From assembly GCF_021032705.1 (NCBI RefSeq), contig NZ_JAHVXI010000006.1:1-64000 (forward strand): a stretch of 64,000 nucleotides of DNA, given 5' to 3'. Both the position numbers and the translations under genes were made by a program. Below the pieces are notes generated by a model that saw nothing but the letters and a program-made list of their open reading frames with translations, was not told where the DNA came from and did no database searches. Source of the stretch: Psychroserpens luteolus. Lineage in GTDB: Bacteria; Bacteroidota; Bacteroidia; Flavobacteriales; Flavobacteriaceae. Numbering within the stretch: the first letter of the stretch is position 1; the number at the start of each line of letters is the position of its first letter. Of the stretch, positions 8,944-18,230 are shown piece by piece.

Positions 8944-10710
8944 ATGGAAAACAAAAAGACCAAAGCTTTTGATTTAACACTATTCAAACGGTTACTGCAG
9001 TACATTAAGCCTTACAGATTAGTGTTCTTTGGATCCTTGCTATGTGTTATTGGCCTTGCTCTTTTTGGAGTTGCTCGGCCATTAGTTCTCCAAAAAGCTA
9101 TTGATGACTATGTCGTTATAAAAGCTTATGACGGATTTCTATTTTGGATTTTAGTAATGTTAGGCCTATTGATTTTTGAAGTAGTAAGTCAATTGTTATT
9201 TATCTATTATGCAAGTTGGTTAGGGCAATCTGTTGTTAAAGACATTCGCGTCAAATTGTATGACCATGTTCTGAATTTTAAAATGAAATATTATGATAAC
9301 TCCTCAGTTGGAGTTTTAATTACAAGAACAGTTACAGATATGGAGCGTATTGCGGATATCTTTGGGCAAGGACTGTTTATGATTTTTAGCGATCTTCTTA
9401 AAATGTTGGCAGTTGCTGCAGCTATGTTTTATTTAAATTGGAAATTGAGCCTAATTGCTTTTGCAACCATGCCTATTATCTTATTTGCGACAAAGATATT
9501 TCAGAAGTATATGAAACGCGCTTTTGAAGAAGTGCGTAATGAAGTATCTAACTTAAATTCTTTTGTGCAAGAGCGTGTCACAGGAATGAAAATACTTCAG
9601 TTGTTTACTAGAGAAGATACTGAATTCAAAAAGTTTAAAGCTATAAATGAGCGTCATAAAAAGGGCTGGCTAAAGACCGTATGGTATAACTCTGTATTTT
9701 TTCCTATTGCCGATTTATTGTCTTCCATTACATTGGGAACTATTGTTTGGGTAGGAGGATTAATGGTAGTTTTTAACAAAACAGTTACCATAGGAGATCT
9801 AACAGCTTTTATCATGTTTGTGCCTATGTTGTTTAGACCTTTAAACCAAATAGCGAATAAATTCAACACCCTCCAAATGGGAATGGTGGCAGCCGATCGT
9901 GTATTTAAAGTTTTAGACACTACATCACAAATAGATGATTCTGGTGAAGCAATTGCTCAAGAGTTTAGAGGTGATATAGCATTTAAAGAAGTGCGCTTTT
10001 CATATATTAAAGATGAAGAGGTTCTTAAAGGTATTTCATTAGATGTTAAAGCAGGAGAGACAGTTGCTATTGTTGGAGCAACAGGTGCTGGGAAATCAAC
10101 TATCATTAATTTATTAAATCGTTTTTATGATATTAATGATGGTACGATTTGTATTGATGGGACAGATATCAAAAGTTTAACTTTAAAATCATTGCGTTCA
10201 CAAATTGCTGTAGTACTTCAAGATGTGTTCTTGTTTGCAGACACCATACTTAATAACATCACACTTAAAAACCCTCATATTTCGGAAGAGGAAGTCATTC
10301 AAGCTGCTAAAGATATTGGAATTCATAAATTCATATCAAGCCTTCCTAATGGCTATCATTATAATGTTAAAGAACGTGGAGCTATGTTATCTTCTGGTCA
10401 ACGTCAACTGATTTCATTTCTTAGAGCCTACGTGACCAATCCGAGTATATTGGTTCTTGATGAAGCGACATCATCTGTCGATTCTTATTCTGAACAATTG
10501 ATACAGGATGCGACAGACAAAATTACTGAAGGTCGCACGTCAATTGTTATTGCACATCGTTTGGCAACAATCCAACAAGCCGATCAAATTATTGTTATGG
10601 ATGCAGGGAAAATTGTAGAAAAAGGGACACACAAAGAGCTGCTTAAAGTAGAAAACGGTTACTACAGAAATCTATATGAGGTCCAGTTTTTAAAAGCTGA
10701 AGCTGTATAA
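8944..10710 (+). CDS. ABC exporter (fused membrane and ATPase domains, MsbA/multidrug type)
   Basis: The 588-aa half-transporter has six predicted membrane helices in residues about 25-310, followed by a nucleotide-binding domain. Walker A is GATGAGKST near 377-385, the signature is LSSGQRQ near 482, Walker B is ILVLDEATSSVD near 500, and the switch His is in IVIAHRL. It would act as a homodimer in the inner membrane. The substrate (lipid, peptide or drug) cannot be told. The start codon abuts the truA stop with no gap. It is convergent with the DUF3667 genes, with only one base between stops and no hairpin. Confidence 0.92.
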   Translation: MENKKTKAFDLTLFKRLLQYIKPYRLVFFGSLLCVIGLALFGVARPLVLQKAIDDYVVIKAYDGFLFWILVMLGLLIFEVVSQLLFIYYASWLGQSVVKDIRVKLYDHVLNFKMKYYDNSSVGVLITRTVTDMERIADIFGQGLFMIFSDLLKMLAVAAAMFYLNWKLSLIAFATMPIILFATKIFQKYMKRAFEEVRNEVSNLNSFVQERVTGMKILQLFTREDTEFKKFKAINERHKKGWLKTVWYNSVFFPIADLLSSITLGTIVWVGGLMVVFNKTVTIGDLTAFIMFVPMLFRPLNQIANKFNTLQMGMVAADRVFKVLDTTSQIDDSGEAIAQEFRGDIAFKEVRFSYIKDEEVLKGISLDVKAGETVAIVGATGAGKSTIINLLNRFYDINDGTICIDGTDIKSLTLKSLRSQIAVVLQDVFLFADTILNNITLKNPHISEEEVIQAAKDIGIHKFISSLPNGYHYNVKERGAMLSSGQRQLISFLRAYVTNPSILVLDEATSSVDSYSEQLIQDATDKITEGRTSIVIAHRLATIQQADQIIVMDAGKIVEKGTHKELLKVENGYYRNLYEVQFLKAEAV

Positions 10711-10711
10711 A

Positions 10712-11512
10712 TTATTTTTTTGGAATATAATCTTTTATACCTCCAGTGGCTATTAAGAATATAGTCATGATGATTACGAGTATAATATAAAGTGCTATAA
10801 ACACAGCAAAGAAAAGTAAAACCTTTAGAAATAATTGTAGCGCGCTTAGTTTAAATATGCGTTTTAGTGCGTAGCAATGATAGGCAAAGATAATAACATA
10901 AAATAGCATGCTATAGATCAAATAATGCTCAGGTATTGCTAATAGTACAAGCATACCAATAATAACCGAGGCCGAAAGTAATGCTGACATACTATACATA
11001 TAAAGAATAATATGCTCGGTTAAATTATAACGCTTATCATAGAAAACAACAGCCGATACAATGGCCAATAAAGGTATCATTGCCGAAATTATCAATGAAT
11101 TATATTCGAAGGCACCTCCTCCACCATTAGCCATATCGGCCAACATTTGTTGAGAGGTTGGATTATTAAATATTTCTGCGGTGAACAACTTTGAAAAATC
11201 AAGATACTCTAAATAGTATTTCTTGATAATAAATATAGACAACCCACTTAATGTTAAGGTGATACCTAAAAAACTCAAAGGGTTCACATAACGTTTTCGC
11301 ACGCCTTGCACATAGCTGTCAATAACGGCTTCAGGCTTCTTAAATAAATCGATAAACGTACGTAGTAATTTATTATCATAATTGAAGAAGGTTTCACTAA
11401 TATGTTCAAAAAGATTTTTAAAGCTCAGGCGGTTGCGTATGACTTTCCCGCCACAATTATTACAAAAATTGCTTTCTGAAGTGAGTTCGGTATGACAGTT
11501 TTTACAATTCAT
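10712..11512 (-). CDS. DUF3667-type zinc-ribbon membrane protein, copy 2
   Basis: The 266-aa product opens with a zinc ribbon (CKNCHTE....FCNNCGGK: two CxxC pairs within the first 22 residues), then F.YDNK..RTF.DL..KPE..I.SY..G.R..YVNP.S, the DUF3667 hallmark, then five or so membrane helices. It is a tandem paralogue of the next upstream gene: both are exactly 266 aa, with the same domain order and many shared positions. The start lies one base from the stop of that gene. The family has no known function; the ribbon faces the cytoplasm if the helices are placed as usual (inference). Confidence 0.82.
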   Translation of the reverse strand: MNCKNCHTELTSESNFCNNCGGKVIRNRLSFKNLFEHISETFFNYDNKLLRTFIDLFKKPEAVIDSYVQGVRKRYVNPLSFLGITLTLSGLSIFIIKKYYLEYLDFSKLFTAEIFNNPTSQQMLADMANGGGGAFEYNSLIISAMIPLLAIVSAVVFYDKRYNLTEHIILYMYSMSALLSASVIIGMLVLLAIPEHYLIYSMLFYVIIFAYHCYALKRIFKLSALQLFLKVLLFFAVFIALYIILVIIMTIFLIATGGIKDYIPKK

Positions 11513-11513
11513 A

Positions 11514-12314
11514 TTAGTGCAAATCTATAGGTTGTATTTGACCAGAAGCGCCTAAGTAGATGCCATATATAACTCCTATTATAATGGCAGAAATGATCAT
11601 AACTATTAGCGCAATTAAGTAATAGGCAACTACTCTTATAAAGGCATTAAAGGTTTTTATGTCGAAAAGCCTTTTAAATACGTAGGTCATGTAAATCAAC
11701 ATTGGAATAATGGCAAACTGAGAAAAGAGATTATAATTGATACTAAAAACGATCGAAATCATGCTAGCCACAAACCAAAAGGTGAAAAAATGTGCATTTG
11801 TATATATGTTAATCACAAAGTGTTCGGCAAGATTATAGCGCTTCGAATCTAAAAATAGTAGCTTCGAACCGAATGCATAAATAGGAATAAACATTACAGT
11901 TAACAATCCTTGATACTGATAAAAGTTATCAAGAAAGGTTTCAGGGTCAAAAATCTTTTCATTTACAGGAGTTGTGGTTTTTATAAGATCACCAACACTT
12001 AACAATTCTGGAAAAAAGCTTCTGAATATATAAAACTGTAATCCAATAAGTGTTACGACTAAGCCTAAATAGCTAACTACGTTAACATAATTTCTTCTAA
12101 AGCCTTGGTTATAACTATTGATGACTTTCTCTGGTCTTAGCGTAAGATCTCGAAATGTTTTTATGAACTTATTATCATAACTTAAGAAATTTGAAAAAAA
12201 TAAAGAAACAATAGATTTTACCGTTAGGCGGTTTGCATTGATCCGTTCACCGCAATTTGAGCAGAAACGATTAAAATCTTCTGAAAGTTGACTATTACAA
12301 TTCTTGCAATTCAT
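11514..12314 (-). CDS. DUF3667-type zinc-ribbon membrane protein, copy 1
   Basis: The 266-aa product has an N-terminal zinc ribbon (CKNCNSQ....FCSNCGER), the conserved LSYDNKFIKTFRDL..RPEKVI.SY.QG.R.NYVNV.SYLG block and about five membrane helices. It is the paralogue of the following gene, from which it is separated by one base. Its start follows immediately on the stop of cdaA (12315), so cdaA and the pair look like one operon. The link to c-di-AMP is only by position. Confidence 0.82.
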   Translation of the reverse strand: MNCKNCNSQLSEDFNRFCSNCGERINANRLTVKSIVSLFFSNFLSYDNKFIKTFRDLTLRPEKVINSYNQGFRRNYVNVVSYLGLVVTLIGLQFYIFRSFFPELLSVGDLIKTTTPVNEKIFDPETFLDNFYQYQGLLTVMFIPIYAFGSKLLFLDSKRYNLAEHFVINIYTNAHFFTFWFVASMISIVFSINYNLFSQFAIIPMLIYMTYVFKRLFDIKTFNAFIRVVAYYLIALIVMIISAIIIGVIYGIYLGASGQIQPIDLH

Positions 12315-13097
12315 TTAAGTCAGATCTTTATACAGTAAAGTTGTGAGTTCTTGTATATCTTCAAACATGACGAACTCTCCATTTTTTAAATAAGAAATCT
12401 GTCCAGTTTCTTCACTAACAGCTAAAGCAACAGCATCTGTTTTTTCGGTAATACCAACTGCTGCACGATGACGTAAACCAAAACGCTGAGGGATGGTTTT
12501 TTCATTATTCACTGGTAATATGACACGTGTAGCTTTCACCACATTGTTTTCAATAATAATGGCGCCATCATGTAACGGACTGTTTTTAAAGAATATACTT
12601 TCAATGATAGGTTGGGTTACTTTTATGTTCATTTCGTCACCTGTATTGACCAAAAAATCAAGATTATTATTGCGTTCTATAACAATAAGTGCTCCTGTTT
12701 TTGATTTCCCCATACGTTCACAAGCATTTACAAGTGCATTAATATCGGTTTCGGTTTCGACTTCTGTTTTTAGGAATTTCATTTTCTTGAAAAACTTTCC
12801 ACGACCACTTAAATTTGTGGAGCCAACCATGAGGAGGAATTTCCGTATTTCGGGTTGAAACACAACTATAAGTGCAATAATTCCAACTTTAATGAAGCCA
12901 TCAAAAATGCGATGAAGCATGTACATGTCTAGAAAATCGGTGACTCTCCAAACCAAATAAATAATAATGATTCCAATAAAAATATTAACTGCAACGGTGC
13001 CTTTAACAAGCTTATAGACATAGTAGAGAAGAATAGCGACCAGAAAAACGTCGATAAAGTCTATAATCCCAAAATCCCAAAATTTGAATTTCTCCAA
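12315..13097 (-). CDS. cdaA: Diadenylate cyclase CdaA (c-di-AMP synthase)
   Basis: The 260-aa membrane enzyme makes cyclic di-AMP from two ATP. It has three N-terminal helices (about 12-30, 36-52 and 68-82) and then the DAC domain with both catalytic motifs, DGA at 177-179 and RHR at 209-211 (GLRHRAAVGITEKTDA). Length is typical. The start is TTG at 13097; no ATG or GTG lies in frame near it, and the following residues agree with the family's short N-terminus before the first helix. It heads a leftward unit with two DUF3667 genes. The folP unit lies upstream in the same direction with a 35-bp gap. Confidence 0.93.
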   Translation of the reverse strand: MEKFKFWDFGIIDFIDVFLVAILLYYVYKLVKGTVAVNIFIGIIIIYLVWRVTDFLDMYMLHRIFDGFIKVGIIALIVVFQPEIRKFLLMVGSTNLSGRGKFFKKMKFLKTEVETETDINALVNACERMGKSKTGALIVIERNNNLDFLVNTGDEMNIKVTQPIIESIFFKNSPLHDGAIIIENNVVKATRVILPVNNEKTIPQRFGLRHRAAVGITEKTDAVALAVSEETGQISYLKNGEFVMFEDIQELTTLLYKDLT

Positions 13098-13132
13098 GGC
13101 TAGCGTGTTTGTGTAAATGTAATAATTATTGC

Positions 13133-13834
13133 TTAATAAATGAATTCTCTATTATCGATTCTGACACCGTTAATTTTTATGTCTGTTATGGCAGCTTTAA
13201 AATCTATGTAATCTTGAAAACTTAGATTCTTTTGAAAATTCAAATAGACTATTAGCGAATCCTTAGTGTTGTTTTTTTGTATAGCTTTTAAATAATCACT
13301 AAAATCTGAATAATTTATTAGTTTTAATTCAGGCTGATTCGATTTGTTGAATGTCATTGAACGGATTTTTCGGTCTTTATAAATTTCTGGATGAATAAAA
13401 ATCCTATCAGAAAATAGTTGTGATGTATTACTAAGCGCAGATGCCGAATAATCTTCAGTATAGTGAATTTCAGTAAACTCCAAAAATCCTAAATTTTCAA
13501 TACTCGTATCATTGCAGGTGTAATAATTCTTGGCATTTTCATTTTTATGCATCTTAGCATTTCGCTTTTTATCTTGTAAGAATTTGATCTTCGGAATGGC
13601 TTGTTCGAGAGTTAAACGCTTGTCCACATTAATTAACCAATTGGTTGTGCTAATTAAATTTTTTCGATTGAGTTCCACACTGTCAGGTTGAGTTTCATCA
13701 TAAAACAAATAGGCATGGGATACATCATAAATTTCGGTGATTTCTGCATGTTCAATTTCAGGAAGTAGTACTGATTTTCCTTTTCCGCAGGAGAATAAAG
13801 TAACAGCAATAAGTAAGATATATAAATGTTTCAT
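13133..13834 (-). CDS. Putative lipoprotein of unknown function, translationally coupled to folP
   Basis: From ATG 13834 the product is 233 aa, starting MKHLYILLIAVTLFSCGKGKS with a lipoprotein signal (LFSC). A longer reading frame starts 30 bases upstream, but that start lies inside folP and precedes the signal peptide. The body has no family I recognise; it mentions no cysteine pairs or metal motifs and ends with ITDIKINGVRIDNREFIY. The folP stop TAA (13836-13834) shares its last A with this ATG (TAATG), a typical stop-restart overlap. In Bacteroidetes a small lipoprotein behind folP and before cdaA is common, so the order is likely conserved (from memory). Confidence 0.78.
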   Translation of the reverse strand: MKHLYILLIAVTLFSCGKGKSVLLPEIEHAEITEIYDVSHAYLFYDETQPDSVELNRKNLISTTNWLINVDKRLTLEQAIPKIKFLQDKKRNAKMHKNENAKNYYTCNDTSIENLGFLEFTEIHYTEDYSASALSNTSQLFSDRIFIHPEIYKDRKIRSMTFNKSNQPELKLINYSDFSDYLKAIQKNNTKDSLIVYLNFQKNLSFQDYIDFKAAITDIKINGVRIDNREFIY

Positions 13835-14661
13835 TAATGTAATTGTTGAGTAAGTGTTATGCATTCCATTGCTTCTTTAACATCATGAACTCTTAAGATA
13901 CTGGCGCCTTTTTGTAGTGCAATAGTATTTAGAACTGTAGTCCCATTAAGTGCTTCTTCTGCAGAACTATCAAGTGTTTTATAGATCATCGATTTACGAG
14001 ATACACCAGCTAAAATGGGTAAATCGGTCATTTTTAAAAGCTCTAATCTATTAAGTAATTCGAAATTTTGTTCTATAGTTTTTGCAAATCCGAAACCAGG
14101 ATCTACTATAAGGTCGACGATTCCTAAATCTCTAGCTTTGGCTATGCGTTCAGAAAAATAAAAGAGGACATCCTTGATTAAATCATCATAATCGGTCATT
14201 TGCTTCATCGTCTGTGGCGTGCCTCTCATATGCATCATAATATAAGGAACCTTGAGCTTTGCAACTGTGTTTAACATCTGATGATCTAAATGACCTGCAG
14301 AAATATCATTGATTAAACACGCTCCAGCATCAATGGCTTGTTTTGCGACTTCACTACGGAAGGTGTCAATAGATAATAATACATCAGGGAAATTTTTAAT
14401 AACCAGTTCGACAATTGGAAGGACACGCTTTAATTCTTCGGTTTCACTTATATGGTCGGCATTAGGTCTAGAGCTATATCCACCAACATCAATAAACGTT
14501 GCACCATCACTCAACATAGTCTCTACTTGCCGTATAACCATAGATTTATTTCTAAAGCGTCCTCCATCATAAAATGAATCAGGAGTAACGTTTAAAATAC
14601 CCATAACTTTCGGTTGGTTTAGGTCTATTAATTGCCCTTTACAATTGATGTTTTTGCTCAA
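13834..14661 (-). CDS. folP: Dihydropteroate synthase
   Basis: The 275-aa enzyme joins p-aminobenzoate to dihydropterin pyrophosphate in folate synthesis. Visible motifs are VMGILNVTPDSFYDGG, the flexible loop 2 region FIDVGGYSSRPNADHI, SIDTFRSEVA, LINDISAG, MMHMRGTPQTM, DPGFGFAKT and GVSRKSMI. It is the sulfonamide target in bacteria. It is divergent from the DUF1599 gene (73 bp) and followed by an overlapping lipoprotein gene. Confidence 0.96.
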   Translation of the reverse strand: MSKNINCKGQLIDLNQPKVMGILNVTPDSFYDGGRFRNKSMVIRQVETMLSDGATFIDVGGYSSRPNADHISETEELKRVLPIVELVIKNFPDVLLSIDTFRSEVAKQAIDAGACLINDISAGHLDHQMLNTVAKLKVPYIMMHMRGTPQTMKQMTDYDDLIKDVLFYFSERIAKARDLGIVDLIVDPGFGFAKTIEQNFELLNRLELLKMTDLPILAGVSRKSMIYKTLDSSAEEALNGTTVLNTIALQKGASILRVHDVKEAMECITLTQQLH

Positions 14662-14734
14662 AATTATATAGTGAGGTTAAAGTTTTTAAATCTGATTAAT
14701 TTATGCGAAATTTACGGAAAATTAAATGTTTTAA

Positions 14735-15274
14735 ATGCAAGATACTTCAAAACAATATGATGATGTGATTTCGCAATGCCGAAGTCTGTTTGTTAACAAA
14801 ATGAAAGACTACGGAAGTGCATGGCGAATTTTGAGATTACCATCTTTAACCGATCAAATTTTTATAAAAGCTCAGCGTATAAGAAGTTTACAACAAAATA
14901 GTGAACGTAAGGTGGATGAAGGGGAAGTGAGTGAGTTTATTGGGATTATCAATTATTGTACTATGGCTTTAATACAATTGGATAAAGGCGTTGTTGAACA
15001 ACCAGATTTGTCTTTAGAAGAAGCTACAGCACTTTACGATGAGAAAGTTGCCGTAACTAAGCAGTTAATGATGGATAAAAATCACGATTATGGCGAAGCT
15101 TGGAGAGATATGCGTGTGAGTAGTTTAACCGATTTGATTTTGCAAAAATTATTGCGTGTAAAGCAAATTGAAGACAACTCAGGAAAAACTTTAGTGAGTG
15201 AAGGTATAGATGCCAATTATCAAGATATGATCAATTATTCGGTGTTTGCATTAATTCATCTTAATAACGAATAA
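14735..15274 (+). CDS. DUF1599 protein with two repeat domains
   Basis: The 179-aa protein is an internal duplication. Residues about 6-86 and 102-178 both read as [FV]..KM/KNHDYG.AWR..R..SLTD.I..K..R...., followed by a Glu-rich stretch and IINY..AL/FALI.L. DUF1599 is found in Bacteroidetes and phages and is predicted to be an all-alpha nucleotide-modification-type fold; no activity is established as far as I know. It is divergent from folP, a usual neighbour. Confidence 0.85.
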   Translation: MQDTSKQYDDVISQCRSLFVNKMKDYGSAWRILRLPSLTDQIFIKAQRIRSLQQNSERKVDEGEVSEFIGIINYCTMALIQLDKGVVEQPDLSLEEATALYDEKVAVTKQLMMDKNHDYGEAWRDMRVSSLTDLILQKLLRVKQIEDNSGKTLVSEGIDANYQDMINYSVFALIHLNNE

Positions 15275-15321
15275 TATCAAGGCATTAAAAGTAGCTGTTT
15301 GTTAAACTAATAGAATTCAAA

Positions 15322-16602
15322 ATGAAGATATTTATAACCATATCAAGACTTATTGTAGGAAGCTTATTTATTGTTTCAGGTTTAATTAAGTGTAATGATA
15401 CAATTGGATTTTCATACAAACTCAATGATTATTTTGCCCATGATGTTTTAAATATGGAGTTTTTGATTCCATATTCTTTGGCATTAGCAGTATTTATTTG
15501 TGTAGTTGAGGTGGTTCTGGGAGTTGCAGTTCTTTTTGGATTAAAAACAAAACTCTCCACAGTATTGATTTTACTAATGATGCTGTTTTTTACATGGTTG
15601 ACATGGTACACGTCAAGTTGCTTAGAAGCACAAGATGCTGCTGGCAGGCTAGGAGAAGAGTTTAGTAAAAATTGTGTAAAAGATTGTGGTTGCTTTGGCG
15701 ATGCTTTAAAATTAGAACCTAAGGAGTCTTTTTATAAGGATCTGTTTTTGCTCATATTTACGATTCCGCTATTCATTTTTGGTATTAGAAATAAGATACC
15801 AAAAAATGATAAGAAACAAGATCATTTTTATATTATTGGGTCATTGATCCTTATTTTCCTGTTTGGAGTTTTATATATTGGATGGTGGTTTAGTTTACTA
15901 TTTTCTATTGTTATATTTGGTATTGTATACCTGCTTAAACATAAAATGAAAGGAGACTGGTTAACGCTCTTAGCGGCTTATATGCTGTCTTTGGCTTTTG
16001 CTTATTATTGTTTGCAAAATCTACCTTTTACAGATTTTAGAGCTTATAAAATTGGCGACAATCTTCAGGAAAATATGACCTTGCCTCCAGATGCTCAAAA
16101 AGAAATAAGTGATTATACTTGGACGTATAAATTAAATGGAGAAGAGAAAACCTTAACAGATCGTGGTCGTGGACCAAAAGAATATGACGAAATTATAGGT
16201 GTAAAAACCGAAGTTGTTAAGAAAGGGGATGAACCAAAAATTCAGGATTTTACGATAGAATCTGAAGATGAAGATTTAACACAGCAGTTTTTAGCTGAAG
16301 ATAAATTGGTAATCATCGTTTGTTATAGTTTAGAAAAAGCCGAAGCCGAAGGTATGCAAGCGCTTAAAGCTATGACGAAACGAGCACAAGATAATGGTTA
16401 TCCAGTGATTGGATTGACGGCTTCAGGTCAACAAAAAAAGAAAGAAATTCAAGACACCTATAAATTAGATGTCGATTTTTACCTATGTGACGAAAAAGTA
16501 CTAAAAACTGTAGTACGAGCTAATCCTGGAGTTATTGTTTTAGAAAAAGGAACAGTTACTCAAAAAGCACATTGGAATGATCTAGAAGATTTAGAGTTTT
16601 AA
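15322..16602 (+). CDS. BT_3928-type DoxX/MauE-like membrane protein with C-terminal thioredoxin-like part
   Basis: The 426-aa product begins with DoxX-like helices (RLIVGSLFIVSGLIKCNDTIGFSYKL) and has a cysteine-rich loop, CVKDCGCFGD, typical of DoxX/MauE relatives that work with redox partners. Helices continue to about residue 235. The remaining 190 residues look like a periplasmic alpha/beta domain (KLVIIVCYSLEKAEAEGMQALKAM...PVIGLTAS) resembling a thioredoxin fold without a CxxC. It is likely part of a membrane thiol-redox system (inference). The next gene lies in the same frame after its TAA. Confidence 0.82.
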   Translation: MKIFITISRLIVGSLFIVSGLIKCNDTIGFSYKLNDYFAHDVLNMEFLIPYSLALAVFICVVEVVLGVAVLFGLKTKLSTVLILLMMLFFTWLTWYTSSCLEAQDAAGRLGEEFSKNCVKDCGCFGDALKLEPKESFYKDLFLLIFTIPLFIFGIRNKIPKNDKKQDHFYIIGSLILIFLFGVLYIGWWFSLLFSIVIFGIVYLLKHKMKGDWLTLLAAYMLSLAFAYYCLQNLPFTDFRAYKIGDNLQENMTLPPDAQKEISDYTWTYKLNGEEKTLTDRGRGPKEYDEIIGVKTEVVKKGDEPKIQDFTIESEDEDLTQQFLAEDKLVIIVCYSLEKAEAEGMQALKAMTKRAQDNGYPVIGLTASGQQKKKEIQDTYKLDVDFYLCDEKVLKTVVRANPGVIVLEKGTVTQKAHWNDLEDLEF

Positions 16603-16605
16603 TTA

Positions 16606-17700
16606 ATTACTAATAACAACTATCTGTTTAGTTATATCTTAAATAAAGCCTTTTATGCATTGCTTACTCTTTTTGGAGTAGTGACTGTAATTTTTTTCTT
16701 ATTTAACGTACTACCAGGAGACCCAGCACAAATGATGTTAGGGCAAAATGAAGATAGCGAACAAATTGCAGCTGTAAAGGCTAAGTATGGCTTTGATCAA
16801 CCTATTTCAACGCAGTATTTATATTACTTAAACGATTTGTCACCATTATCATTTCATTCTACTAATGAAGATGATTATACATTTTTACGAGACGGAAAGT
16901 ACAGTGCGTCTCAACTGTTCACTGTCGGACAAACAACCACAGTTGTCAAGTTTCCATATTTGAGAGAATCTTTTACAAAACAGGGAAAGAAAGTGTCACA
17001 AGTCATTGGAGAGACTCTACCAAATACTTTCGTTTTAGCGGTATCGGCTATTTTTATTGCCATCGTTTTAGGAATTATCTTCGGAATTATTTCGGCCTTA
17101 TACAAAGACCAATGGATTGATAAAACGATTCAAATTTTTAGTACCTTCGGCATGAGTGTGCCTTCCTTTTTTAGTGCTATCTTATTTGCCTGGTTATTTG
17201 GTTTTGTGTTACATGAGTATACCAATTTGGAAATGACAGGAAGCTTGTACGAGCTTGACGATTTTGGTGAGAACGTCAATATCCAATGGAAAAATTTAAT
17301 TCTCCCAGCTATTGTTTTAGGAATTCGTCCGTTGGCTGTTGTGATTCAGTTGATGCGAAATTCTTTATTAGAAGTATTTAATCAAGATTATATTAGAACA
17401 GCTAGAGCAAAGGGGTTGAGTGAATTTCAAGTGATAAAAAAGCATGCTGTAAAAAACGCGTTAAATCCGGTAGTAACTGCAATATCAGGATGGTTTGCAT
17501 CAATGTTAGCAGGTGCTGTATTTGTAGAATATATATTTGGATGGAACGGCCTCGGAAAAGAAATTGTTAATGCATTAAACACTTTAGATTTACCAGTAAT
17601 TATGGGATCTGTTTTGGTCATTGCAATGCTCTTTATCATTATAAACATTTTTGTAGATGTCATCTATGGATGGCTGGATCCAAAAGTAAAATTAGAATAA
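16606..17700 (+). CDS. Dipeptide/oligopeptide-type ABC transporter permease, non-AUG start
   Basis: The inner-membrane permease resembles DppB/OppB: TLFGVVTVIFFLFNVLPGDPAQMMLGQ at the start, four further helices, and the permease EAA motif RTARAKGLSEFQVIKKHAVKNALNP, then VEYIFGWNGLGKEIVNA. It has a family-typical large loop after helix 1. No ATG, GTG or TTG precedes a sensible N-terminus: the first TTG (16660) would start inside the first helix. The sequence from 16606 (ATT ACT AAT AAC AAC TAT CTG) encodes the expected NNYLFSYILNKAFYALLTLFG lead-in, so ATT at 16606 or CTG at 16624 may be the true start. No partner permease or ATPase lies next to it. Confidence 0.8.
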   Translation: MTNNNYLFSYILNKAFYALLTLFGVVTVIFFLFNVLPGDPAQMMLGQNEDSEQIAAVKAKYGFDQPISTQYLYYLNDLSPLSFHSTNEDDYTFLRDGKYSASQLFTVGQTTTVVKFPYLRESFTKQGKKVSQVIGETLPNTFVLAVSAIFIAIVLGIIFGIISALYKDQWIDKTIQIFSTFGMSVPSFFSAILFAWLFGFVLHEYTNLEMTGSLYELDDFGENVNIQWKNLILPAIVLGIRPLAVVIQLMRNSLLEVFNQDYIRTARAKGLSEFQVIKKHAVKNALNPVVTAISGWFASMLAGAVFVEYIFGWNGLGKEIVNALNTLDLPVIMGSVLVIAMLFIIINIFVDVIYGWLDPKVKLE

Positions 17701-17701
17701 T

Positions 17702-18193
17702 ATGAAAAAGATTTTAACCATATGTTGTTTGAGCATCTTCTTTTTAAGTTGTGAAGCACAACCAGATCCAACGAGTTTCTCGACAGATGCTCTAAACGAT
17801 ACATTTGTCAATAGTGAAGGCGAATCTGTAACTCTTCAATCTATTTTAGACAGTCATAAAGGAAAAACTATTTTAATAGATGTCTGGGCGAGCTGGTGTA
17901 GAGACTGTATTGTAGGTCTTCCCAATCTTAAAAAACTCCAGGAAGAACATGCTGAAGTGGTGTATTTGTTTTTATCAATGGACAAAACCCAAAAGAGTTG
18001 GAAAGCAGGAATTAAAAAATATGAGATTGAAGGCGAACACTATTTTATGCCTTCAGGATGGGATGGTGTCTTTAGTGATTTTATAGATCTAGATTGGATT
18101 CCAAGATATATGATTGTAGATAAAGACGGGAAGATTAAATTATTTCGAGCTGTAAAAATTAGTGACCCAAAAATAAAAGAACATTTAAAATAA
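17702..18193 (+). CDS. Thioredoxin-like (TlpA/ResA type) lipoprotein
   Basis: The 163-aa product has a lipoprotein signal (FFLSC, Cys about 16) and a periplasmic thioredoxin fold with the active site WASWCRDC, followed by the family's P (GLPNL) and the cis-Pro region DWIPRYMIVDKDG. It likely reduces or shuffles disulfides in the cell envelope. The CRDC pair differs from the CGPC of thioredoxin and the CxPC usual in TlpA, which would alter its redox potential. It begins one base after the permease stop. Confidence 0.86.
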   Translation: MKKILTICCLSIFFLSCEAQPDPTSFSTDALNDTFVNSEGESVTLQSILDSHKGKTILIDVWASWCRDCIVGLPNLKKLQEEHAEVVYLFLSMDKTQKSWKAGIKKYEIEGEHYFMPSGWDGVFSDFIDLDWIPRYMIVDKDGKIKLFRAVKISDPKIKEHLK

Positions 18194-18230
18194 ATTTACC
18201 GTTTCTTCGGTAATATAAAAGTATAGACAC

